In this document: piece after piece, positions 6,812-14,337 of the stretch | Layout: the number at the start of each line of letters is the position of its first letter | Numbering within the stretch: position 1 is the stretch's first letter | From: Cyanobacteria bacterium UBA11153 | Lineage (GTDB): Bacteria; Cyanobacteriota; Cyanobacteriia; Cyanobacteriales; Coleofasciculaceae | DNA length: 16,875 bases | Assembly (NCBI GenBank): GCA_003511885.1 | Contig: DOIX01000342.1 | Coordinates: 29,647 to 46,521, forward strand | Reading direction: 5' to 3' | Program-made: the position numbers and the translations under genes | Notes under the pieces: generated by a model | The model's database searches: none | The model's input: the letters and a program-made list of their open reading frames with translations, nothing else | What the model was told of the DNA's origin: nothing

Positions 6812-7828
6812 TCAGAAACTTGGCTCCATATCATTGACATCTTTTGGTTCGATTTGTTCAGAATTAGACTTTTTCTCCGCGCCTTTACCAGTTTTTCCTA
6901 GATAAATACCTACCATGATTATGGCAAAACCCAACCAATTCACCAGACTTAATTGCTCTGAGAAAAGTATCCAAGCCAGAGTTGCCGCAATCACTGGATC
7001 CAGTAAATATACCATCAGGACGAAGGTGGAGGAAAATCTTTTCAAGCTATACACTGTTAATCCGTGACCTAATGCCTCACAAACAACAGCTAGGGAAAAT
7101 ACGATTAACCACCCTGACAAAGAACTTGGGAATAATTGATTTTCAGAAGTCAGGACGAGGGGTAATGTTAATATAGTCCCAACAGAACACCTCCACATTA
7201 GCACTGTTTCTACTGAAAATTTACTGCGAAGATATTCCAGGATTAGGTAAGTAGCTGCATATAATATAGCACACCCAAGAGCAGCCAAATCGCCAATCAG
7301 ACCATGCTTAGATACTATTAGGTCATCCAATCCTAAAACTATTGCTCCTAGTATTGCCACTACCAATCCGATCAAAAATCTACGGTCAAAAATCTGCTTG
7401 AATAATAGCCATGCCCCCAAGGTAGTGAAGACTGGACTTAAACCACCAATTACGTTAGCATTAGCTACGCTAGTTTCAGTTAAAGACCAAGTCCAAAGGA
7501 GACGACCTACCATATAAGCTACAGATGCTCCCAGCAAAAGTCCATAGTCACGAGTTTCGTTGCGTTTCTTTAGGATGAATTGCTCGTCTGATTGTTGAAT
7601 GCGTAATTGATAGAAACCATTCCACAATCCAAATACTATAGCAGCGATCCAAGAGCGATTGAATAGTGTTTCATTGACACTCATTTCCCTCAAGGAAAAT
7701 TTCACCAATATCCCTGTTAAAGCCAAAGCAAACAAGGCTATAATTAACAAGACAAATGGGATAACTTCTGCTGGGATTGATGTGTGTTTTGTGTGATTGT
7801 CTAGTCCTACTTCTTTGTTAGGGATCAT
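6812..7828 (-). CDS. EamA/DMT-superfamily membrane transporter
   Basis: A 338-residue integral membrane protein with about ten hydrophobic helices arranged as two EamA halves (roughly residues 22-165 and 178-312), the drug/metabolite transporter layout. Members typically export or exchange small metabolites such as amino acids, sugars, nucleotide sugars or amines. The first half ends with ANANVIGGLSPVFTTLGAWLLFKQ, whose conserved proline and loop match the EamA repeat. The second half has LMVYLLDPVIAATLAWILFSEQLS at the equivalent place. N- and C-termini are charged and cytosolic-looking. The ATG at 7828 has only a weak ribosome binding site. It is the last gene of the six-gene minus-strand run, 93 bp after the glucokinase-like gene, and could export the product. 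Confidence 0.88.
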   Translation of the reverse strand: MIPNKEVGLDNHTKHTSIPAEVIPFVLLIIALFALALTGILVKFSLREMSVNETLFNRSWIAAIVFGLWNGFYQLRIQQSDEQFILKKRNETRDYGLLLGASVAYMVGRLLWTWSLTETSVANANVIGGLSPVFTTLGAWLLFKQIFDRRFLIGLVVAILGAIVLGLDDLIVSKHGLIGDLAALGCAILYAATYLILEYLRSKFSVETVLMWRCSVGTILTLPLVLTSENQLFPSSLSGWLIVFSLAVVCEALGHGLTVYSLKRFSSTFVLMVYLLDPVIAATLAWILFSEQLSLVNWLGFAIIMVGIYLGKTGKGAEKKSNSEQIEPKDVNDMEPSF

Positions 7829-7872
7829 TGAGGTTTGTCTCTCTAGCAGAAGGCGTGAATGATTCCGTTACC

Positions 7873-7910
7873 ATTGGTGTTTAATGACATTGGTGTTTAA
7901 TGACACCAAT
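7873..7910. repeat. Tandem 16-bp repeat with alternative hairpins between kinase and transporter genes
   Basis: ATTGGTGTTTAATGAC occurs twice in exact tandem (7873-7888 and 7889-7904), followed by ACCAAT. ATTGGTGT (7889-7896, and also 7873-7880) is complementary to ACACCAAT (7903-7910). The single left arm in the minus-strand RNA can therefore pair with either of two right arms. It lies in the 93-bp gap just after the kinase stop codon and might be a terminator, attenuator or processing site. Confidence 0.6.
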
Positions 7911-7921
7911 ATATGGCTTAT

Positions 7922-8899
7922 TTAATGCCTGGAAATAAGCCTTTTGGCATACCAAGCTGCTCCCTGCAAAGATGTGTCTTCATTGAGAATTACATAGACA
8001 GGAATATCAGTTAAAAACTCGCGCATTTTGTCCTTATTTACAAAATTTTCGACGAAGCTGGGATCTCGTAAACTGTTGAGAATTTTGGGAGCCATTCCGC
8101 CCCCAATGTAAATACCCCCTGTACTGAAATACTTGACAGCAGCATTGCCACATTCTGCTGCCAAAATGGATATAAACATTTCCATTGCTTTGACGGATAT
8201 CTGACAGCTACCCTCTTGAGCAGCTTTATTAATCAATGCTGCCTTATCTCCTGTCTCCATTTCTTCTAACAGCGATTTGGGACTTTCACCTAAACCGCTG
8301 TCGCGGAGAAAATCATAAATTTGCACTAAACCCTGCCCGCCTAAAATGACTTCATAGCTGACACGTTTGTATTGCTTTTGGGTGTAACGAATCAGTTCCC
8401 ACTGTAGTTCATCAAACGGACCAAAGTCAGCGTGTCCACCTTCCGTACCTAGTGCGTGAATGTTACCCGCCACCTCTACAAGAATAGCTTCTCCCACGCT
8501 AGTCCCAACTGCGACAACCGCCCGATTGCCCCCTGCTATCTTGCTCCCCTCGTTTAATGTAACTAACTCGTCATCCCGCAATGTTTCCAACCCATAAGCA
8601 TTAGATTCTACATCGTTTAGCAAAGCAACGGGGCTATTAGTAACTTCAGACAGTACGGTAGCATCAACTACTTCCCAAGGTACATTAGTTAACTTACATT
8701 TTCCCTCTCTGATTGGACCTGGTAAACCAAAGCAAGCCGTTGTAATCGGATAATTGTAAGTATCCAGGAATTGGCGGACTATATCATTAAAGCTTTGGTA
8801 CTCTTGACTTTTATATACATCCTGAGCTACTACTGAAAGGTTCTCGTCAAGAAGAGCTAATCGGCTATTCGTTGCGCCAATATCACCTGCTAGAATCAT
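7922..8899 (-). CDS. Glucokinase-family sugar kinase (Glk type)
   Basis: 325 residues of the bacterial Glk (group A) glucokinase family, which phosphorylates glucose with ATP at O6. Recognisable parts: phosphate-1 loop AGDIGATNSRLALLD (4-18), LTNVPWEV (70-77), sugar-binding LNDVESNAYG with the catalytic base D96 (94-103), EGGHADFGP (153-161) and GGIYIGGGMAPKIL near the C-terminus. Two deviations stand out: the first loop has GATN instead of GGTN, and the second nucleotide loop reads VGTSVGEA (131-138) where Glk usually has AGTGLG. So the substrate may be a hexose, aminohexose, hexitol or cyclitol rather than glucose itself. CAGGAG five bases upstream supports the ATG at 8899. It sits 159 bp after the MDR gene. 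Confidence 0.85.
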   Translation of the reverse strand: MILAGDIGATNSRLALLDENLSVVAQDVYKSQEYQSFNDIVRQFLDTYNYPITTACFGLPGPIREGKCKLTNVPWEVVDATVLSEVTNSPVALLNDVESNAYGLETLRDDELVTLNEGSKIAGGNRAVVAVGTSVGEAILVEVAGNIHALGTEGGHADFGPFDELQWELIRYTQKQYKRVSYEVILGGQGLVQIYDFLRDSGLGESPKSLLEEMETGDKAALINKAAQEGSCQISVKAMEMFISILAAECGNAAVKYFSTGGIYIGGGMAPKILNSLRDPSFVENFVNKDKMREFLTDIPVYVILNEDTSLQGAAWYAKRLISRH

Positions 8900-9058
8900 G
8901 CTCTCTCCTGTTGGATCTAGTACTGTGGGATTCCCTGAAAATTATCAAACTTTTTTATTGTAACAGTTCTGGGGAAGAGGTAGTTAATATGCGGCTAGGC
9001 TTGGCACTAAATATTATCTATCTGCCAGAATAGTACTGTTTTCTACCTCAGATTGGAA

Positions 9059-10102
9059 CTATTTGGCAAAATCAATGACCAATCCTCGACAATTGGGTTG
9101 TTGAGAGATATCAACTGCATCAGTTGTCAACTTGGAGAATGGAACATAATGAGTAACGATCGGTCGTAAATCGATTTGTTTTGTCGCGATTAGATCGATA
9201 GCTTGGCGAAAATGATTGGGAACATATCGATAGCTACCGTAAATCTTCAGGGAGCGATAATGGATTAAATTGGGATCCCCTGGAAATGTCGTTCCTGGTG
9301 GTGTGCCTCCAAAACCAACCGCTCTCCCACCACACCGCAGTAAAGTCAATGCCTCTTGATAAGTTTCACCACAACCAACTGCTTCGATAACCACATCAGC
9401 ACCATAACCTTGAGTTTCTGCCATCACCACATCTCGTAGAGACTCAACCTTGACATTAACACCACGATATGCACCCAAAGCTAATGCCTGTTGGAGTGAA
9501 TCGTCATGTTTGCCAGCCACAATAATCTTGGTAGCACCTCGCAGTTGCGCTAGCTGGACAAACACCAATCCCACGCTTCCATCTCCAATAATGACAACAG
9601 TATCGGAGAAAGCAATATGCGACAAGTCCATACCTTGAAGTATGCAGGCGAGTGTCTCAGCATAAGCTGCTTCCTCATATTTAATATCTGAGGGCAGTTC
9701 AAAGATACCGCCAACCAGGGGTGCGGGAACGCAGACAAACTCAGCCATTCCCCCCGGTTTTAACCTTGTCGGATGGATACAATGTCCTAATTCTTCAACT
9801 TGACAGTAGAAACACTCTCCACAGGGACGTTCCGGATTAACAGTAACGCGCATTCCCTCAGAAACTGTGGTAACACCAGAACCCACTGCCACCACATCTC
9901 CAGCCAGCATACGCCCAAAAATTTCTGGAGGGTGGAGTTTAGGATGACCAACCAGGATGGCACGGACGTACATTGTAGAAAAGAAACACTTATTTACCTT
10001 GATGAGGACTTCTCCTGGACCGGGATCTGGTCGTTTCACTTGCTCTAATCTAAAGTTTTCACGACCAGGACCGTACCATACTGCAGCACTCATGGTTGTC
10101 AT
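9059..10102 (-). CDS. MDR-family dehydrogenase lacking catalytic-zinc ligands
   Basis: 347 residues of the medium-chain dehydrogenase/reductase superfamily: GroES-like domain 1-150 and Rossmann domain with IIGDGSVG (171-178). The structural zinc set is complete: C94, C97, C100, C108. The catalytic site is not. Where zinc alcohol and polyol dehydrogenases have C-G-x-C-G-T-D, this protein has C-F-F-S-T-M-Y (39-45), so the metal-binding Cys is Ser42. Where they have G-H-E it has G-R-M (63-65). E-P-L becomes E-T-L (149-151). It is probably a zinc-independent reductase or dehydrogenase, or a non-catalytic partner. The segment after the second Rossmann strand (VAGKHDD) lacks the Asp expected for NAD, hinting at NADP(H). 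It is 53 bp downstream of the HAD gene. Confidence 0.85.
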   Translation of the reverse strand: MTTMSAAVWYGPGRENFRLEQVKRPDPGPGEVLIKVNKCFFSTMYVRAILVGHPKLHPPEIFGRMLAGDVVAVGSGVTTVSEGMRVTVNPERPCGECFYCQVEELGHCIHPTRLKPGGMAEFVCVPAPLVGGIFELPSDIKYEEAAYAETLACILQGMDLSHIAFSDTVVIIGDGSVGLVFVQLAQLRGATKIIVAGKHDDSLQQALALGAYRGVNVKVESLRDVVMAETQGYGADVVIEAVGCGETYQEALTLLRCGGRAVGFGGTPPGTTFPGDPNLIHYRSLKIYGSYRYVPNHFRQAIDLIATKQIDLRPIVTHYVPFSKLTTDAVDISQQPNCRGLVIDFAK

Positions 10103-10155
10103 GATTTTAACCTATTTTTTTTCCAAATTATTGATTTTTCCTTGCCTTTGTCAAG

Positions 10156-10824
10156 TTAAGATCCAATTAAAAACTGATTGAGCCAAGACTTGTCAATCTG
10201 TGTGAGTGAATCCAGCTTGATATCTGCGATCGCAAATCGGGGGTCTTCTCCTTCTGCTGGTGCTGGAACCGCAATACATTCCATGGATGCTGCTTTGGCA
10301 CTGATTATGCCACGAATTGAGTCTTCAAAGGCGACACACTTAGTCGGATGGATCCCGAGGCGATGGGCACTAGTGAGATAGACTGCTGGATGAGGTTTGC
10401 CATAAATCTCTGTTTCTCCAGAATTGATCCCATTGAAGGTATCTTGCAAGCCCAGTTTATTTAACACTATTTCAATTAGATACAGAGAAGATGAAGAGGC
10501 TAATGCTAAAGGCAACTTCATCTGGTGACAGAGTTGTACCACTTCCACAGCACCAGGCATTGGCTGTCCGACTGTCATTATCAGTTCACCAACCCGACTG
10601 ATCAGTTTTTCGGCTACTGCAGACTCATTTGGTTCTGTCCAAGGAAATTTTTTATACCAATAATTGACAACCTCTGAAGTACGCAAACCCATTGTTTGAT
10701 GGCACATACTCTCTTGAAGTGGCACTCCTAAATCATTAAATATCTCCAATTCTGCTTGCCACCACAGAGGTTCGCTATCGATCAGCAAACCGTCCATATC
10801 GAAGATGACTGCTCTATCTAACAT
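10156..10824 (-). CDS. HAD-family hydrolase, probable (amino)sugar or hexitol phosphatase
   Basis: 222 residues of HAD subfamily IA, beta-phosphoglucomutase/2-deoxyglucose-6-phosphatase (HxpB/YniC) type. Motif I is VIFDMDGLLIDSEPLWW (6-22) with nucleophile D9 and acid/base D11. Motif II is ALASSSS (107-113), motif III K143 in YGKPHP, and motif IV CVAFEDSIRG with E167/D168 for Mg2+. A helical C1 cap occupies about 20-90. Relatives remove phosphate from hexose-6-phosphates and hexitol phosphates, or act as phosphoglucomutases; the LWW opening favours the HxpB-like phosphatases. In this cluster it would dephosphorylate an aminated sugar-phosphate intermediate (inference). It lies 63 bp after the zinc dehydrogenase gene and 53 bp before the second MDR gene. 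Confidence 0.88.
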   Translation of the reverse strand: MLDRAVIFDMDGLLIDSEPLWWQAELEIFNDLGVPLQESMCHQTMGLRTSEVVNYWYKKFPWTEPNESAVAEKLISRVGELIMTVGQPMPGAVEVVQLCHQMKLPLALASSSSLYLIEIVLNKLGLQDTFNGINSGETEIYGKPHPAVYLTSAHRLGIHPTKCVAFEDSIRGIISAKAASMECIAVPAPAEGEDPRFAIADIKLDSLTQIDKSWLNQFLIGS

Positions 10825-10887
10825 ACTAACTAGTTCTTGAGAAGTTTGATTTTCTTTGATATCGATCGGACTCTTGGATTGACGATC

Positions 10888-11865
10888 TCAAGTAGTAATA
10901 TTCACGAAGGTGCGCGTACCTGCTTGGGGATTCCAACAAGTCAATTCTTCGGGAAGTTGCTCCAGAGAAATACCTCGACCTAACAATTGTGCAAAAAATG
11001 TTTCGTCGCCCTTGATGTATGAAATTGCTTTTCCCATTGTTTCGTCTGTCGCACCAGCGAAGGATGTCACGACAGCTATCTCCCGCATAAATAGTTCGTA
11101 TGGGGAAATAGGTAGAACAATATCTTGCTTGGGTACACCATAAATACAGACTATACCTGCCTTCCGCACTACACCCAGCGCTGTGGCAAGACCGCTTGGC
11201 GTACCGGAACATTCAATTACCAAGTGTCCTCGATCTGCTTCTGCTTCTGCTACTCGTTCAATCCCCAATTTTTCTGCCCAAGGGATCGGCATTTTAGTGA
11301 TATCATATAGCTTAATTTCGCCATCAAATTCAGGGGAATGAGTCAAGAGGTAAGCAATCAGAGCGCCTGATAGTCCACCTCCAATTACTAAAGTTGTTGG
11401 TCGTGAAACTGATAACAAATTGGCAGCAGCGATAATTCTTCCTACTCCCCTCACCGCACAACTTAAAGGCTCAATTAAGACTCCCAATGCCGGATTACTG
11501 AAGTCAAAGTGGTGTAAAGATTGTTTGGGTACGCGCATCTTTTCGGCATATCCCCCATCCTGGTTAACACCTAATTCCTGTAAATTCTGGCAGTGACTAG
11601 TGAGTCCTTCTTGGCAATAGCTACATTTACCGCAGGAAATCTCGTTATTTAAGGCAAAATAGCCTGATTCGTTAGGGATTTTACAAACTACTTCATGACC
11701 GAGAATACGTTCGCAGTCTAAACCTGCGGCTGTCAGTTGTTGGTCTGTTTTACAGACTCCAACAAATTCTACATCTGCGATGACTTCTCCCTCTTGAGGT
11801 AGAGTTGGTGGGATGACATCACGAATCTCTACTTGGTTTTTTCCGTATAAAACTGCGGCTTTCAT
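10888..11865 (-). CDS. Zinc-dependent MDR dehydrogenase (polyol/alcohol dehydrogenase-like)
   Basis: 325 residues, MDR superfamily with both zinc sites intact. Catalytic ligands are C38 in VGVCKTDQQ and H57/E58 in LGHEV; structural cysteines are C78, C81, C84, C92. The LIEPLSCAVRGV segment (130-141) carries the conserved E-P-L. The Rossmann fold begins at VIGGGLSGAL (160-169). It is short for the family (340-350 is usual), with a compact lobe after GHE (CKIPNESGYFALN). Closest by pattern are threonine 3-dehydrogenase, sorbitol dehydrogenase and 2-deoxy-scyllo-inosamine dehydrogenase-like enzymes, which oxidise secondary alcohols of polyols or aminocyclitols. GutB1, the azasugar-pathway dehydrogenase, is of this broad type. 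It follows the aminotransferase gene after 118 bp that contain a hairpin element. Confidence 0.87.
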   Translation of the reverse strand: MKAAVLYGKNQVEIRDVIPPTLPQEGEVIADVEFVGVCKTDQQLTAAGLDCERILGHEVVCKIPNESGYFALNNEISCGKCSYCQEGLTSHCQNLQELGVNQDGGYAEKMRVPKQSLHHFDFSNPALGVLIEPLSCAVRGVGRIIAAANLLSVSRPTTLVIGGGLSGALIAYLLTHSPEFDGEIKLYDITKMPIPWAEKLGIERVAEAEADRGHLVIECSGTPSGLATALGVVRKAGIVCIYGVPKQDIVLPISPYELFMREIAVVTSFAGATDETMGKAISYIKGDETFFAQLLGRGISLEQLPEELTCWNPQAGTRTFVNITT

Positions 11866-11911
11866 TACACCGATACCTGTTGGCTAACAAATGATAACAA
11901 ATACTTGACAC

Positions 11912-11934
11912 TCCCCTGATTAGAAGTCAGGGGA
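11912..11934. repeat. Stem-loop resembling an IS200/IS605-type end, no transposase
   Basis: TCCCCTGA and TCAGGGGA form a perfect 8-bp stem around the loop TTAGAAG. The context, TTGACAC just before and ATTCC just after, resembles the subterminal hairpins I remember from cyanobacterial IS200/IS605-family elements, but no transposase gene is present. It lies between the aminotransferase and zinc dehydrogenase genes and could also act as an intra-operon attenuator or processing site. Confidence 0.4.
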
Positions 11935-11983
11935 TTCCTAATACATCACGGCCTTAATATCCTGATTGATTGGGTACATTTCC

Positions 11984-13432
11984 CTATCCCAATGTGATTG
12001 GGAAAAGTTTTTCCCCAAGTTTTTCCAGTACCAAATCGAGGATACCAATTGTTCGGTCAATTTCTGAATAGGTTATGTCTAAGTAGGGGGCAAACTTGAG
12101 GGTATTGAGGTCATATCCTCCTGTTTGCAACACCATCCGCCAGGTTTTGTCTTCCCATCTGAAGTTATTGTCTTGGGCGATTGTTGCTGCTAGTTGGGCA
12201 GAATTCTTATAGGGTACACCTTTTTCATCTGCAAAAACCATATTTAGGAGGAGTCCTAACCCATCTACACTATAGACAAACCGATGTCTTCCTTGGAGAA
12301 CTTTCAGTTTTTCCAGAAAGTATGCTCCCTTTGCTGGCACCGATATTTCATAATCCTGTCGTAGCATATACCGCCATGATGCTAATGCGGCTGCGGTTCC
12401 GAGTGGGTGATTGGCAAAGTTGCTGTGGGCATGTCCGGGGGTGAATACTTCTGGATGGACTAAATCTTCTCTCGCCCATACTAAACTAACTGGACTCAAA
12501 CCATTGGTAAAGGATTTGCTCAGAGTAATAATATCTGGCACAATGTCAAAATGCTCAAATGCGAACAACTTTCCTGTGCGGTACATGCCAACTTGAATTT
12601 CGTCGGCGATTACGAGAATTCCACGCTGTTGTAGTTCGGGTATAAAATTACGATAAAAATCTTTTGGTGGAATAGTGTAGCCTCTTCCCTGACAAAGTTC
12701 TATGGCAATAGCGCCTATTTCTGAGCTGGTTTGACTGGCTATTCCATAATATTCGTTGGAAAAAGCCTTGTTAATCATTTTGGCGCAGTACAAATTGCAG
12801 GTTTCTCTTTTCTTTTCATAGAAACACTGGGTGCAGTTGGCGAAGGGAAACATAATCGCCTTGTCTGGAAACTCGTTGTAATATTGTCGATATCGGTGGC
12901 TACTGGAAAGATTTAGTGTCCCTAAAGAACGACCGTGGTAACTACCTGTCATGACAGCCACTTTATTCTTGCCCGTATTTTTACGAACTATCTTCATTGC
13001 ATCTTCTACTACCAGGGAACCACCAACATTGAAGGAGACTCGCCCTTTGATTCCAGTCCTTTCATAGATAGCATCAACCACTATTTTAGCTACTAACAAT
13101 TTCTCTGGATGTAAGAAGTCGCCACAAGCTTGGGGAAGGGTGTTGAATTGTTGGAAAACTTCTGATTCTATTTCGGGATTTCGATACCCAAAGTTACAGC
13201 TTGAGTGCCACATTCCCGTATCAATGTAAGTGTTACCTTCGTTGTCGAAAATTAATCCTCCTTCACAACCACTGATGATGATTGGATTCTCCTGATAATG
13301 AACGGTATCTCCCCAGGAGAGATATTCGCGATCTATTTTGCGAAGTTCTTCACTTTCTCCTGCGGATGATATTTCTAATTCTTGAATATTCTCAGGATTA
13401 GAGGTTAAGCATTGCGACGAACTATTTTGCAT
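11984..13432 (-). CDS. Class III PLP-dependent aminotransferase
   Basis: 482 residues of fold-type I class III aminotransferases (GABA/ornithine/lysine-epsilon type), which move amino groups to terminal aldehydes or to ketones. The PLP lysine is K306 in DIITLSKSFTNG, D277 in IADEIQVG holds the pyridine nitrogen, GSYHGRSLGTL (163-173) stacks on the cofactor, and the phosphate loop is GGSLVVEDAMK (137-147), closer to lysine 6-aminotransferase or GABA-AT than to ornithine aminotransferase. A four-cysteine insert, C200-x2-C203-x8-C212-x3-C216, may bind a metal or Fe-S cluster. A polar leader of about 35 residues precedes the conserved fold. It is the first gene of the six-gene run, with the 911-bp gene-free region upstream. 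Class III enzymes start azasugar synthesis (GabT1) and act in aminoglycoside 6'-amination; the substrate here is unknown. Confidence 0.9.
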   Translation of the reverse strand: MQNSSSQCLTSNPENIQELEISSAGESEELRKIDREYLSWGDTVHYQENPIIISGCEGGLIFDNEGNTYIDTGMWHSSCNFGYRNPEIESEVFQQFNTLPQACGDFLHPEKLLVAKIVVDAIYERTGIKGRVSFNVGGSLVVEDAMKIVRKNTGKNKVAVMTGSYHGRSLGTLNLSSSHRYRQYYNEFPDKAIMFPFANCTQCFYEKKRETCNLYCAKMINKAFSNEYYGIASQTSSEIGAIAIELCQGRGYTIPPKDFYRNFIPELQQRGILVIADEIQVGMYRTGKLFAFEHFDIVPDIITLSKSFTNGLSPVSLVWAREDLVHPEVFTPGHAHSNFANHPLGTAAALASWRYMLRQDYEISVPAKGAYFLEKLKVLQGRHRFVYSVDGLGLLLNMVFADEKGVPYKNSAQLAATIAQDNNFRWEDKTWRMVLQTGGYDLNTLKFAPYLDITYSEIDRTIGILDLVLEKLGEKLFPITLG

Positions 13433-13583
13433 AATTTTGGGTTGTGTGACTATATTTAATCTTGCAGCGCAAGTCCTGTCTGATTTAGAATGAACTCGGA
13501 TTATTTAGTTTTGAACCTTACTAGCGGATATTCTCTAGCAACTTCCACTCGAGTTCTGAAGTTGATGCTGCGATATATTACTG

Positions 13584-13603
13584 TTGATTGCGATCGCAAT
13601 CAA
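13584..13603. repeat. Perfect 20-bp palindrome with HIP1 core
   Basis: TTGATTGCGA is followed by its exact reverse complement; the centre is GCGATCGC. It is shorter than, but built like, the 28-bp element at 101-128. Confidence 0.6.
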
Positions 13604-13972
13604 TCGATTTTCTTCTGGATTCGATTTTATTGACATACTGGATCCGGTTTTTTTCCAGTTGTCTATTTGCCATGAACTTGAGGATCCAATAAACCCTGAA
13701 AAGTAGATGGACAATTATGTGAGTACTTACTCATGTCTATGAGAAGACCTAACATCATAAGTTTTTGATTTTTGTGACTACTCTCTACATGACTTATCAG
13801 TTTCAACCAGATATATATATATATATACACAAAAACTACAGACGGTAGTTATGCAAAACCTTCACAGATATGGAATATAGTAGAGTAAATTAAGTCTTTT
13901 CCTCCTGTGCCGAGCTAGTTTTTGATTAGAGTATTTTTTTGACTACTATCTTTTAGCATATAGATCGCTTTT

Positions 13973-13998
13973 TGGTCAAGCTATTCCTGGTCAAGCTA
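13973..13998. repeat. Direct repeat TGGTCAAGCTA x2
   Basis: Two exact 11-bp copies with a 15-bp period (13973-13983 and 13988-13998). The spacing is compatible with binding on nearly the same face of the helix, or with a leftover duplication. No known motif recognised. Confidence 0.5.
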
Positions 13999-14199
13999 AA
14001 ATCCAATTATTTCTAGAATAGATTTTTTGTAAAATTACTTAATCATTTTATAGAGATATGTCTATATATGTAGGACTTGCCATCCGATCCGGATTTCCAG
14101 CTTTAGAAATTATCAAAATATAGCCAGGGACTAGGGGTTAGGAGCTAGGGAAGAAATCTGTAAAATCAAGGCAAGGGTTTGAGGAATTTACAATGTCTT

Positions 14200-14215
14200 A
14201 ACCGCCCTGGCGGTT
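14200..14215. repeat. GC-rich inverted repeat AACCGCC-CT-GGCGGTT
   Basis: A perfect 7-bp inverted repeat separated by two bases, 129 bp before ntcB. It stands out in AT-rich DNA. It could be a binding site for a dimeric regulator or one of the small dispersed cyanobacterial palindromes. Confidence 0.5.
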
Positions 14216-14321
14216 GCTATACCTCTGATGCGGGAAACTTTGCCTTGGTAAGCGAGTGAATGTATCGCAGTCTACTGAATTTAATTAAGAAATGTATTAT
14301 GTTCAAAAAATTATTACAAAA

Positions 14322-14337
14322 TGTAATCTAGCTTACA
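14322..14337. promoter_or_regulatory. NtcA binding box
   Basis: TGTAATCTAGCTTACA contains GTA-N8-TAC exactly (GTA 14323-14325, TAC 14334-14336), with outer T and A making a 5-bp inverted repeat TGTAA/TTACA. NtcA, the CRP-family global nitrogen regulator of cyanobacteria, binds this consensus. The box ends seven bases before the ntcB ATG. On the minus strand a CATAAT hexamer (14296-14301) follows the box after 21 bases, close to the normal spacing to a -10. On the plus strand a TATTAT candidate -10 (14295-14300) would put the box inside the leader. Confidence 0.7.

Noticed and set aside
10826..11212. 128-codon minus-strand frame overlapping the zinc dehydrogenase gene
   Set aside because: Out-of-frame shadow of the MDR gene, rich in Ser, Arg and Cys in a way typical of wrong-frame translation; the MDR frame is intact, so there is no frameshift.
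11984..13432. Daptide (RiPP) aminotransferase system
   Set aside because: A class III aminotransferase beside a dehydrogenase recalls daptide clusters, but there is no precursor peptide, oxidative decarboxylase or methyltransferase nearby, while a HAD phosphatase and sugar kinase are present.
6812..13432. C7-aminocyclitol (valienamine) or mycosporine cluster
   Set aside because: No sugar-phosphate cyclase (EEVS/DDGS/DOI synthase), O-methyltransferase, ATP-grasp or NRPS gene is present in the window.
13811..13827. (AT)n run as a replication or binding element
   Set aside because: A simple dinucleotide run in AT-rich DNA with no DnaA boxes or other origin features nearby.
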